Source: Candidatus Hydrogenedentes bacterium ADurb.Bin170
Lineage (GTDB): Bacteria > Hydrogenedentota > Hydrogenedentia > Hydrogenedentales > CAITNO01
NCBI GenBank assembly: GCA_002070275.1
Contig: MWCY01000013.1
Span: 1 to 64,000, forward strand
Direction: 5' to 3'
DNA: 64,000 nucleotides
This document shows positions 17,012 to 25,532 of this stretch, one piece after another. Numbering within the stretch: the first letter of the stretch is position 1; every line of letters begins with the position of its first letter. Below the pieces are notes generated by a model. That model saw nothing but the letters and a program-made list of their open reading frames with translations. It was not told the origin of the DNA and did not search any database. A program made the position numbers and the translations under genes.

Positions 17012-20000
17012 GGGGAAGAGGTTCCGGGTTTCGTGAAGAATAAACAAACTCATAAGGATAACGGATGATACTGTCCGCCGTGACGCCAACAGGCTCATCT
17101 ACAGGGAGCCTTTCCACAAAAAATTCCTCTAAACCTTCCATCTTGCCCACCATAGATGCCGGGAAAACGAATCCTTCGTCATGGGGGTTCTTTTTTGAGT
17201 ATTTGCTATTCTTCCAGTCATAAACTGAAGGAGGCGGTGTGCAAAATTCTCCTATACCATTAATCCGGAAGCAATAGTAAATACCGACACAGGATGTCCC
17301 GGAAAAGTGAAGCGCATGAACAGAATCTGACAGATGATGGGGGCCATAAAAACTTTTTCCATCCCAAAGCGCAAAATAATCCTGGCTGTTGTCCTGCTGT
17401 AATTTTTCAATTGTCTTTTTTCTTTCATAAGACGCAACAGAGATACCGGCGGCGGTAAGAGCGGTCCGGATTTTTTCATGCGCTTCTTCGTCGCTGCACA
17501 GACTGTACGGAAATTCTTCCGCATTGCAGCCTGTTTTTTCCAGCCATCGCTCAAAAGCCTTCTTGCGCAAAGTCTCGCCCGGTGTTCCCTGAAACATAAA
17601 TATCCGGCTGGGAAGATAATGTTGCGACAGGATCTCTTCAATAATCCGTTCGGGGAATCCTGCGCCCACTTCAAGGATGAGATGAATTGTTGGTTTAAAA
17701 GGAGCAGATCCCGAACCGAGCTTTGCTGCAATTTCAGCGAGGCGGTGCTCATAACAATGCTCCGCCATCACTTTACGCATTCCCTGAATGGAACGGCGAT
17801 GCCAGACCTCGTCACTTTCCACAAGAAGTTCCAGTGCTTTTCTGGTTTCTTCGACCGTAGAAACTTGAGGCACAAGTTCACCGAAGATTTTTTCAATGCC
17901 AAGACTGGGTGTGGAAACAACCGGCGTTCCGCAGGCGAGCAGCTCAAAAACACGACGGGCGAACATGGTCGGGGAATCCTGTACCGAATTCACGTTGAGA
18001 AAAACCCGATACCTTTTGTACTCTTCAAGCATTTCCTCGTAGCTGCGCCGCCCTCGTATATAAGGCTGAAACTGCTCGGGAAATATATAACGGTTCCGGT
18101 CTTCTCCGGTATAGCCGTGCATACGGTCAAAAATATCCAGACCATAAGGGACGCTGCCCGCCAGGAGGTTTTCCATCTGCCGCCTCCGCTCCGGAAAGCA
18201 ATCCGCATAGTAAGTACCGGCAAAACAGACATTTCTCCTGTAGCCCCACTTCGCATCGACCGGATTGTGGATAGCAGGCTGCGCAGCAAACATGAGCGGG
18301 TACACGCGATCGTGTCCGCATTTTTCCCTATAGGCCGGCACACAATTTTCATCAGTGGTAAAAATATAATCAAACTTGACAGCAGTCCGGATAAAGCGGT
18401 CGAAATTCGGCGGGTCTTCCTTATTCCAGAAAACAGTCGGGATATCCTGGGTATTGCACCATTGAATCAGATCATCCAGCTCGTTTCCTGCAGGGTTGGC
18501 ATAAGAGGCGATCCGATACTGCCACGCACCGTCATTGCCGTTCCAGGCAGATTCAACAAACAGAAAATCAATCTCTTCCTGCTGAAATGTCTGCCGCCAG
18601 TCATGAGGCGTTACAGGTATAAAGTTTGCCTCAGGCGCAAAGCAGGCATATGAAAACGTATCAAGAATGCAGGCAACAGTAAGACCTTTCAACGCTTTGT
18701 CTTTATTGCGGATTTGACGGGCTCCGGGTGCGACACGAATTTCTTTTGCTTCAGGTGCTGTGGCTTTCGGGGATGTTGACGAAGCTGTTTTTTCAGAAGG
18801 AATCCTGCCGCTTTGCTCCTCGTCGGTATGCGGGGCATCTGATGAAAGAGGGCGTGTTTTTTGCGCTGGGCTTTCAGATCCAGCCCCGAGCCTTCTTTTC
18901 AATGCACGTAAATAATACAGCGCAATTTTCCCGGGCGAGTGCAGGATCATTTTTGTTTCAAGGTAATTTGATTCTGCCCGGGCGAGATCCTGGCTGAGCT
19001 GCTCATTCCGGCTTGCAAACTGTGCGCTTTCTGCTTTTTGTGCCTTCAGCTCTTTTTGAAGTGTTTCAGCGTCATTGCTGAGCAAAGCGTATTTTTTTTG
19101 CAGGTTTTTATGCTCGGCGGTTTCTTTTTTCAGGTTTTCTTCAATAGTGCTGATTTTTGAGCGCAAAGTATCGTTAACACGCATCAGATTGGCATCGTGG
19201 AGGTACTGTATTTCCAGTTTCCGCTTCGCCAGTTCTTCCTGTGCACGCAGCAACTGTTTTTCCTGTTCCAGCAACTGTTTTTCCTGTTCCAGCAACTCCT
19301 GCCCCATGAACAGAGCATGAAAGAGGGCCTGTTCCAGCAACTGTTTTTCCTGTTCCAGCAACTGTTTTTCCTGTTCCAGCAACTTCACCTCAGGGAGAAG
19401 CGCAGCGGCCTCTCCGCGAAAACTGTTGAGGCATCGGGCTGGATTGGCTTTTTTTGCCCAGTTCTCTTCCGCATAAACAAGGAGCGCCTGCTGCCCGCGC
19501 CAGCATAAGCCTGCCCGCATTCTGGTATCGAGCACCTGAAAATGAGTACAGACCCAGCCTGGCCAGCGGACCGGCAGATTGCTGTCAAAAAAGCGGAAAA
19601 AGTGCTCCGGATCTTTTCTGTCAAGATCTTCTGCATAAGGCACCAGAATAATAATCATTGTCCGGGCGATCCGTGCCAGTGTCTGCTGTATGATCTCCAG
19701 GGGATTCACAAAATGTTCAAGGACATGGGACGTGAAAACCACATCGTATGCGGGCAGCTCCCGGTTCGGATCAAGCCAGTTCTCCGCAGCAAATTTGAGC
19801 GATGGGTATTTTTTCCGGGCATTATCGATAGCGGTGGCGGAAACATCCACACCGCTGATATCCAGTTCGGGATAGAGTTGACTTAAATACGCAACCGCTT
19901 CGCCTTCTGCACAGCCCCAATCACAGACAGTCATTTGCTCTCTGCACATTTCCTGAAAAAAAAATCCCGGCAGATGCTCTTTCAGCAGTTCACCGTAGGC

Positions 20001-20093
20001 ACGGGTATAGGATTCCCCTCCATTGGCGGACCAATCCTGCTGAAAGCGCTGGTCCCAATACTCTGGAGAGTTGATACCGGGCTGTGTGTCCAT
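16983..20093 (-). CDS. Methyltransferase / coiled-coil / CgeB-like glycosyltransferase fusion
   Basis: The 1036-residue protein begins with a SAM-dependent methyltransferase (VCDWGCAEGEA, 57-66, then VVFTSHVLEHF). A long coiled coil follows (about 230-375), built at its start from EQEKQLL heptads that are encoded by exact 21-bp repeats. After a Ser/Pro/Lys-rich linker comes a GT-B domain like the CgeB/DUF3880 group (FLFVESAWNGNDGAWQ, FTTDENCVPAYRE, FELLACGTPVVSTPSLG). A C-terminal stretch of about 230 residues is not recognised. It resembles chain-terminating or length-controlling polysaccharide proteins that combine capping methylation with a coiled-coil ruler; that role is inference. The gene lies 16 bp downstream of wzt in the same operon. 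Confidence 0.82.
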   Translation of the reverse strand: MDTQPGINSPEYWDQRFQQDWSANGGESYTRAYGELLKEHLPGFFFQEMCREQMTVCDWGCAEGEAVAYLSQLYPELDISGVDVSATAIDNARKKYPSLKFAAENWLDPNRELPAYDVVFTSHVLEHFVNPLEIIQQTLARIARTMIIILVPYAEDLDRKDPEHFFRFFDSNLPVRWPGWVCTHFQVLDTRMRAGLCWRGQQALLVYAEENWAKKANPARCLNSFRGEAAALLPEVKLLEQEKQLLEQEKQLLEQALFHALFMGQELLEQEKQLLEQEKQLLRAQEELAKRKLEIQYLHDANLMRVNDTLRSKISTIEENLKKETAEHKNLQKKYALLSNDAETLQKELKAQKAESAQFASRNEQLSQDLARAESNYLETKMILHSPGKIALYYLRALKRRLGAGSESPAQKTRPLSSDAPHTDEEQSGRIPSEKTASSTSPKATAPEAKEIRVAPGARQIRNKDKALKGLTVACILDTFSYACFAPEANFIPVTPHDWRQTFQQEEIDFLFVESAWNGNDGAWQYRIASYANPAGNELDDLIQWCNTQDIPTVFWNKEDPPNFDRFIRTAVKFDYIFTTDENCVPAYREKCGHDRVYPLMFAAQPAIHNPVDAKWGYRRNVCFAGTYYADCFPERRRQMENLLAGSVPYGLDIFDRMHGYTGEDRNRYIFPEQFQPYIRGRRSYEEMLEEYKRYRVFLNVNSVQDSPTMFARRVFELLACGTPVVSTPSLGIEKIFGELVPQVSTVEETRKALELLVESDEVWHRRSIQGMRKVMAEHCYEHRLAEIAAKLGSGSAPFKPTIHLILEVGAGFPERIIEEILSQHYLPSRIFMFQGTPGETLRKKAFERWLEKTGCNAEEFPYSLCSDEEAHEKIRTALTAAGISVASYERKKTIEKLQQDNSQDYFALWDGKSFYGPHHLSDSVHALHFSGTSCVGIYYCFRINGIGEFCTPPPSVYDWKNSKYSKKNPHDEGFVFPASMVGKMEGLEEFFVERLPVDEPVGVTADSIIRYPYEFVYSSRNPEPLPHEIRAQVFI
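19248..19385. repeat. In-frame 21-bp tandem repeats (heptad coding)
   Basis: Two exact copies of a 21-bp unit lie at 19248-19289 and two more at 19335-19376, each pair followed by a partial copy. One unit equals one coiled-coil heptad (LLEQEKQ), so gain or loss of units would keep the frame and change coiled-coil length. There are no CRISPR-like unique spacers. Confidence 0.85.
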
Positions 20094-20109
20094 CCGTTTC
20101 TCCCAAGAT

Positions 20110-21411
20110 TCAGGTGTCTAAAAAAACAGCTGTTGCATCAGGCTCATAAATGCCGTAGCGCGGCCGATCCGAAAGAATAGAAAAATACCAGGCATTTTCA
20201 ACGTAATCCATGTAGGTGCGTCTGCCTTCATGGGTATAGGCAATGGCAAGTACCAGCGAATAATCTCCCGGTGCAATCTGCAGAGGAAAGGTAAATCGCA
20301 CTTTGATTTTACTTCCTGTATCCGGCGGATCTGTGAAAATACCGAGCCGGTCCGTGCTGATAGAGATGATATCAAGACCCTGCCGGTTTTTTACAGCAAA
20401 AGCCATGGAAAAAAACGCATCCGGAAGTTCATCGATTACTTCAGCCTCTATATTGAGCTGGAGGGTGACGCCGAATTCGTAGACCTTTGACATCTTCCCG
20501 CTGTCATCATGAAGTGAAAAAGCGGTCACCTTCGCCTCGCCGCTGCCCCATCTTCGCAGTGTTTCCGTTCGGGATGCTGTCTCCAGGTTTATTACCGGAA
20601 AATCCGGGGATGGCCCTGCCTCGCGAATGTTCTGTTCCGGGTCTGCCTTCTCTTTTTGCTTTTGTACTGCTGTTCCGAAAAGCACTTCACTATACCGTCC
20701 GGTTACCTCACGTGTGTCACCGTCCATTTTAATCCGGCCCTGATCGAGCCAGACCACCCGGGAACAGAAAGAGCGCAGGGTCTGTAAACTGTGGCTGACC
20801 AGCAGGATCGTTGTTTTCTGCTCGATCATTTCGCGCATGCGCTGCATGCATTTCATCTGGAAGGCACCGTCACCGACAGAAAGAGCCTCATCGATGATCA
20901 GTATTTCCGGATCGATAAAAGCCTGCACCGCAAAAGCCAGGCGCATTTTCATGCCGCTGGAATAGGTTTTAACAGGCTGCTCCAGAAAATTTCCGATGTC
21001 GGCGAAGGCAACAATATCATCATATTTGGCGGCTATTTCCTTTTCGCTCATACCGAGGATGGCAGCATTGAGGAGCACATTCTCATGGCCTGTAAATTCA
21101 GGATTAAAACCGCTGCCCAGTTCCAGCAGCGCCGTAATTCTTCCTGAGGTTTGGCAGTTTCCGGAGGTGGCGGAAAGAGTGCCCGCTATAATCTGCAGGA
21201 GGGTGCTTTTCCCGGCACCGTTTCTGCCGATAATACCGACGCTTTCTCCGCGTCCCACTTGAAAACTGATATCGTCGAGTGCTTTAAATTCACGAAAAAA
21301 ACGACGTCGGTAACCGTAGATCATCTGGAGCAGCCGGTGATGGGGCGCCTCATAAATGTGATACACCTTGCTCACATTCTGCAGATTCAGGGCACAGGGA
21401 TCAGAGGACAT
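20110..21411 (-). CDS. wzt: O-antigen/polysaccharide ABC transporter ATP-binding protein Wzt
   Basis: This 433-residue cytoplasmic ATPase powers export of a lipid-linked polysaccharide. Walker A is GRNGAGKST (62-70), the ABC signature is the variant YSSGM (150-154), and Walker B is ILIIDE (170-175). About 180 further residues form a Wzt C-terminal carbohydrate-binding domain with a beta-sandwich pattern, which in known systems recognises the modified non-reducing end of the finished chain. The ATG at 21411 has GGGA upstream; an in-frame TTG at 21417 is less likely. It overlaps the wzm 3' end by 11 nt. The methyltransferase fusion downstream could supply the terminal cap read by this domain. 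Confidence 0.92.
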   Translation of the reverse strand: MSSDPCALNLQNVSKVYHIYEAPHHRLLQMIYGYRRRFFREFKALDDISFQVGRGESVGIIGRNGAGKSTLLQIIAGTLSATSGNCQTSGRITALLELGSGFNPEFTGHENVLLNAAILGMSEKEIAAKYDDIVAFADIGNFLEQPVKTYSSGMKMRLAFAVQAFIDPEILIIDEALSVGDGAFQMKCMQRMREMIEQKTTILLVSHSLQTLRSFCSRVVWLDQGRIKMDGDTREVTGRYSEVLFGTAVQKQKEKADPEQNIREAGPSPDFPVINLETASRTETLRRWGSGEAKVTAFSLHDDSGKMSKVYEFGVTLQLNIEAEVIDELPDAFFSMAFAVKNRQGLDIISISTDRLGIFTDPPDTGSKIKVRFTFPLQIAPGDYSLVLAIAYTHEGRRTYMDYVENAWYFSILSDRPRYGIYEPDATAVFLDT

Positions 21412-22201
21412 CTGCAAATCCCTTTTTTGTTCTCATAAACCAAAGATAGCCCAGCTGAAAAACTGCCAGCGAAAACAGAGAGATCCCCGCAAGAACATAC
21501 CAGTCAGGCCATTGATTATAGATCAGGATCCGGCGCGTCTGGTCAACAAAATGGGCAAGAGGATTGCAAAGGAGCAGGTAGTTCCACGGATGGGGAATGC
21601 GGTCTGTATCGTAAAAGATCGGGGTTAAAAAAAGCAGCATGCGCAATACGATCGTAATAAAATGGCTTAAGTCCCGGATAAAAACACCCAGGGATGCGCA
21701 GAACCAGCTGATTCCGATGGTCAAAAAACTCAAAGGAATAAGAATGGCAGGAAGCAGCAGAATTTTCAGCGAAAGACCACCCATAAAAAGCCAGGTGCCC
21801 GCCACTACCATGAGAAACCACACAAGATTGGGCAGGAGAAAACTGATGTGCCCCGCAAAAGGAAGAATTTCCAGCGGAAAAACGACTTTCTTGACATAGT
21901 TGGGATTGTTGCTGACCGCCTGAATGGAGGCATTGACCGATTCAGAAAAAATCTGATAAATCGTTAAGCCGCTCAGCAGAACGATGGCAAAAGCCATTTT
22001 AGAATCACCGACGCCGTGGCCCCAGCGCGCCTGAAAAACAACACTGAACATAAAAGTATAGATGCCCAGCATGCAAAGGGGAGTAATTACTGTCCATAAC
22101 AGACCGAAAAGACTTCCTTTATAGCGTTGAGTCAACCCGCGGAGGGCAAAACGCCAAAGAAGAAGACGGTGATTTCGGATCAGGGTTACGGGCGTATCCA
22201 T
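21401..22201 (-). CDS. wzm: O-antigen/polysaccharide ABC transporter permease Wzm
   Basis: This is a 266-residue inner-membrane protein of the ABC-2 type, with about six transmembrane segments. It pairs with Wzt to move undecaprenyl-linked polysaccharide outward. Family-like features include the N-terminal amphipathic LLLWRFALRGLTQRYKGSLFGLLW and the later RDLSHFITIVLRMLLFLTPIFY block. The start is the ATG at 22201 (MDTPVTL) with AGAGGTGG upstream; a longer frame from 22384 would add an unsupported Cys-rich segment that lies inside the neighbouring gene. It overlaps the upstream secreted-protein gene by 16 nt and wzt by 11 nt, which indicates a tightly coupled operon. Confidence 0.9.
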   Translation of the reverse strand: MDTPVTLIRNHRLLLWRFALRGLTQRYKGSLFGLLWTVITPLCMLGIYTFMFSVVFQARWGHGVGDSKMAFAIVLLSGLTIYQIFSESVNASIQAVSNNPNYVKKVVFPLEILPFAGHISFLLPNLVWFLMVVAGTWLFMGGLSLKILLLPAILIPLSFLTIGISWFCASLGVFIRDLSHFITIVLRMLLFLTPIFYDTDRIPHPWNYLLLCNPLAHFVDQTRRILIYNQWPDWYVLAGISLFSLAVFQLGYLWFMRTKKGFADVL

Positions 22202-22803
22202 GCCACCTCTACAGATCCCGGCGGGATCGGGTTTGCCGACACCCCCACATTGGCGGCATATGCCTGAAAATGGCTCACGGACACAGGAGCTTCCGCATTT
22301 GCAACAGATAAGCGAATGACTACTTTTTCGAGATTTTCCAGATCTGCTTCTGAAACGACCCAAAGCACCTCCAGCCGCTGCCATTCTCCGCCGCCGGTGT
22401 AAATCTCTTTTTTATATTTGCGCTGCAGATCGTCGCCCTTCCCGTACAGAAGCATAAAAGAAAGATCTACAGTCGCCCCCGGCTGAGAACGTAGTGACAC
22501 AGACACGGACAGTATATCTCCCGGCATCAGCGTTGATCCATCGGCAAAGACCTGCTCGAGAAAGCCCAGCTTCGGATGGTGCATGGTGATAACGGGGTGC
22601 CCGTTGTAGATTTCCTGGCTTTTCTGTATCTCCAGGGCACTGTAGGGTACATAGATCCAGCCTGCGAGACGGCCATTATTCCATTGATCCAGTTCTCCAT
22701 TCAGAACCTGGGGCAGTGGAGCGTCGTCCGCCATACAATTCAGCTGCCAAAGACAGAGTATCAGTGCCGCGGCTGCGACACACCTCATAAAAAGCCTGCT
22801 CAT
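22186..22803 (-). CDS. Secreted protein of unknown function heading the Wzm/Wzt operon
   Basis: I do not recognise this 205-residue protein. It starts with a clear signal peptide (MSRLFMRCVAAAALILCLWQ, probable cleavage after the following Cys-Met-Ala). The mature part is beta-rich with GELDQWNNGRLAGWIYV near the N terminus and a later GGGEWQRLEVLWVVSEA. That pattern looks like a carbohydrate-binding or jelly-roll module. The start was put at 22803 because the signal peptide begins there; the frame is open to 22920, and the ribosome binding site is weak. The stop overlaps wzm, so it is probably co-transcribed with the polysaccharide exporter. Confidence 0.65.
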   Translation of the reverse strand: MSRLFMRCVAAAALILCLWQLNCMADDAPLPQVLNGELDQWNNGRLAGWIYVPYSALEIQKSQEIYNGHPVITMHHPKLGFLEQVFADGSTLMPGDILSVSVSLRSQPGATVDLSFMLLYGKGDDLQRKYKKEIYTGGGEWQRLEVLWVVSEADLENLEKVVIRLSVANAEAPVSVSHFQAYAANVGVSANPIPPGSVEVAWIRP

Positions 22804-23097
22804 CGTGACTATGTCTTTGCAATGCATATAAAAAAGCCTGTTTTTTGTTAATAGAACGGGGAATCCCAGCCCGTCTGAATCATGTTTGTGAGTATACGGA
22901 AGCCATTCAGAGTAAATCAACTGATCATGATAGGGCAGCCAACTCTCTTTTTCGTCCGTAACAGTTTTTTAGCGAACATTTTCACACTTTATTGTGTTAA
23001 ACTAAAGTAAGATAATCGAAAAACAACAAAACCTCTTGCCGATTCGGGCTGCACCGTGATGAAGACAGTTCAAACTCTTTAATGCAAGGAAGGTCCC

Positions 23098-25344
23098 ATG
23101 AAAATTTCCTGCTTTTGCCGCAAACACTTTCTGAAAAATCGTCTGTTTATCGTCTGTGTGTGCAGTTTGCTTTTACTGATTTCGGGGTTTATACGAACTG
23201 CATCTGCTGCCCCTCTTTCCTTTCACCCTGCCGATACGAATGAGGATAAAAGGATCACAGAAGGAGAAGCTATGGATTATGTGGAGGGCTGGCAGCAGAG
23301 AGACCTCCCTCTTGCTTTTGCCATGCGTGCCCTCTTCCTGTGGCAATCTGGCGGGCTCTATGCAGTAAACCCTTCCGCAGAGCCTCCGGCGTGCTGGGCT
23401 CCGTTTGAAGAATCCGGTGCCCGGCTGGTTTTATTCGGATCGGAAGAGGAATTCGTGGAATGCGGCGGTTCCTATACGGATCCGGGCGCGGACGGTCAGG
23501 ATGAAGACGGCAGTCCGCTTGTTGTTGCATCGGTTATTACAAAAGACGGAGTTCCTGTCGAATCCATAGACAACAATACGGGCACTCTGGAAAGTGAATT
23601 CAGGATCACGTACAGCACGGAAACAGCATCAGGAGTCAATCTCTCTGTCGTACGCCGCATTTATGTGCAGGATACCCGCCCCCCTGTCATTGAGCCTGCC
23701 ATGCTGCAAATGGATCCGGTTGCACTTATGCCCTACGGTTACAGAAATTTTGAGGCGGATTGGACTTATTACCCTCGCGTATTTCATGTCCATATTCTTG
23801 ACTGCAATGCGGACTGGAGCATGATTGATTCGGGTACAGCGCTCGATGCGTGCGGTTCGGAAGGACCGACAGATTACTGGGACAGCGTTGAAAAGACCGT
23901 TCGTCGGCTGAAGCCCGATTACAGCCTTGAGTATGACGAATTCGGCAATGAGATCATTGTGCCCCTTGATCAATTTACACAAATACCTGGTATATACCGC
24001 ATCGATTATACAGTTCAGGACAGTGCCGGCAACGAAGGCCGCTATGTCACCAATAACTTTTTGCGGTATATAAAAGTTATGGATACGACCCGGGTTCCTC
24101 TTGTCGTTGACGCCGGTCTGACACGCGAAGAAGCCGAGGCGCGTATTCTTGCAGCACATCTGGCACCAGCAGTCATTGAACAGCACGATGATAATATTTT
24201 TGCAGGCCTGGTTATTTCTCAGAGTCCGGCGCCGGATATTTTTGCACCCTGCAATTCCGAAGTACAGATCATAGTTTCGCTCGGACCATGCCTGCTTCCG
24301 ACAGTGACTGGCATGTCTCTTGAAGATGCTCAGGAAGCTCTGCGCACCGCCGGATATATTTCCGGTTCTGTCACTGCTGTTCCCTCCGAAGCAGAAGCAG
24401 GCACAGTGCTTTTTATTGAAACAGACAACTTTCTCTGCGGCGGGGTTATTCATCTGGTTGTTTCTGAAGGGCCCTGTTTCATGCCTGATGTCATAGGATT
24501 GCCAATGAGTGAAGCAATCGCACAGATTACAGGAGCGGGCTTCCCAGCGCCTGAAATACAATATGACTGGAACGTGGTGCCCGTTGATACTGTTTATGAT
24601 CAATTCCCTGATCCCGGTAAGCGCACCTGTGATTTTCAATCTGTACTTAAAGTTTCTCTGTTTTTAAAGCCCACGTATATAGATCCGGACGCATCCCTAT
24701 TTAATAGCTTTGAATGTGGAGTCTACTGGAATGATCCGGAGGCATCAGTCCGTGTCGGGGAGGAGTTTGACCCCATTGCCTGGATCGGAGCGGCAGAGAT
24801 TGCCTATCAATCCGGAGAAAGCTGGATTCCCGCCGATCCGGAGATCCCTCTGCTCGCCGATCACTCTCCCTATCGTGTCACTTACCGATATGAGTACCGG
24901 AAACCGTATACGGAAGAGCCGGGCGTACTGGAAGGGATTCGTTTTATTGCGGTGAACGACACATTGCCCCCTGTCTTGACAGTTAAAGATAATCCTGATT
25001 ACCTTCTGAACGAAACAATCCCGGTGTATGTGTGTCGTAAAGGTCAGTATCACCACTGGGACGATGTCGCGGCGGCTTATGATATTCGCATCCTTAGCCT
25101 GGAAGATCAGTGCGAGGGCAGCCTTTCGGCAGACAATGTTGTGATTGATATCTATCGTTACTTTCCGGATGAAGTCAATGAAGATGATCCCGGCGAACCT
25201 GTTTTGCGTTCACTAGAAGAAGCGGGCTTAACGGAGACCACCTGGTTGAATACGCCCGGATTTTATGTGGTTAATTATTCCGCTCGCGACCAGGCGTATA
25301 ACATGATATTTTCCGGCAGAGGCGTCGAAGTTCCCGAAGACTAA
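23098..25344 (+). CDS. Secreted multidomain protein with EF-hand, Ig-like and three PASTA repeats
   Basis: This 748-residue exported protein has a signal peptide of about 38 residues ending near ASAAP. A dockerin-like EF-hand follows (DTNEDKRITEGEA), then an Ig-like DUF5011 domain (GGSYTDPGADGQDEDG) and a second beta domain. Three PASTA domains come next, beginning near PLVVDAGLTREEAE, LPTVTGMSLEDAQ and MPDVIGLPMSEAI. Two more Ig-like domains close the protein. PASTA domains usually sit on PknB kinases or penicillin-binding proteins and bind peptidoglycan; here no catalytic domain is attached. A good AAGGAAGG ribosome binding site precedes the ATG. The role is probably cell-wall or surface attachment, which is inference. 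Confidence 0.8.
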   Translation: MKISCFCRKHFLKNRLFIVCVCSLLLLISGFIRTASAAPLSFHPADTNEDKRITEGEAMDYVEGWQQRDLPLAFAMRALFLWQSGGLYAVNPSAEPPACWAPFEESGARLVLFGSEEEFVECGGSYTDPGADGQDEDGSPLVVASVITKDGVPVESIDNNTGTLESEFRITYSTETASGVNLSVVRRIYVQDTRPPVIEPAMLQMDPVALMPYGYRNFEADWTYYPRVFHVHILDCNADWSMIDSGTALDACGSEGPTDYWDSVEKTVRRLKPDYSLEYDEFGNEIIVPLDQFTQIPGIYRIDYTVQDSAGNEGRYVTNNFLRYIKVMDTTRVPLVVDAGLTREEAEARILAAHLAPAVIEQHDDNIFAGLVISQSPAPDIFAPCNSEVQIIVSLGPCLLPTVTGMSLEDAQEALRTAGYISGSVTAVPSEAEAGTVLFIETDNFLCGGVIHLVVSEGPCFMPDVIGLPMSEAIAQITGAGFPAPEIQYDWNVVPVDTVYDQFPDPGKRTCDFQSVLKVSLFLKPTYIDPDASLFNSFECGVYWNDPEASVRVGEEFDPIAWIGAAEIAYQSGESWIPADPEIPLLADHSPYRVTYRYEYRKPYTEEPGVLEGIRFIAVNDTLPPVLTVKDNPDYLLNETIPVYVCRKGQYHHWDDVAAAYDIRILSLEDQCEGSLSADNVVIDIYRYFPDEVNEDDPGEPVLRSLEEAGLTETTWLNTPGFYVVNYSARDQAYNMIFSGRGVEVPED

Positions 25345-25532
25345 AAACTTTCCCCTGCGCTGCCAAAAGCGCTAAAAATATTGCCTGGTTGCACCCACAG
25401 ACATGACATGCCGTGCAGAGCGGGCGACTTTGCCCCCGATTTTCAGGTAGAATACCCTTTTACAATCGGTAGTAGCGGCAGACAGCCAACTCAAGGGAGC
25501 TGGTTCAATATGCCTTGACGGAGAGAAGGCGG
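25345..25532. other. Intergenic region before the cobalamin/ligase/opine genes
   Basis: This 188-bp stretch separates the PASTA gene from the next gene run. It contains a short GCGC/GCGC hairpin about 25 bp after the stop, without a T-tract. There are AT-rich -10-like words (TAGAAT, TACAAT) around 25450-25465 with no convincing -35 box. No cobalamin riboswitch could be recognised by eye, but none can be excluded. Confidence 0.4.

Noticed and set aside
17478-18653. 391-codon frame antisense to the methyltransferase fusion
   Set aside because: Sense-strand glycosyltransferase motifs are continuous through this span.
19248-19385. CRISPR-like array
   Set aside because: The 21-bp units are directly adjacent with no spacers, lie in frame inside a gene and encode heptads.
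22202-22384. N-terminal extension of wzm with cysteine pairs
   Set aside because: The extra 61 residues lie in the neighbouring secreted-protein gene in another frame; a good ribosome binding site supports the ATG at 22201.
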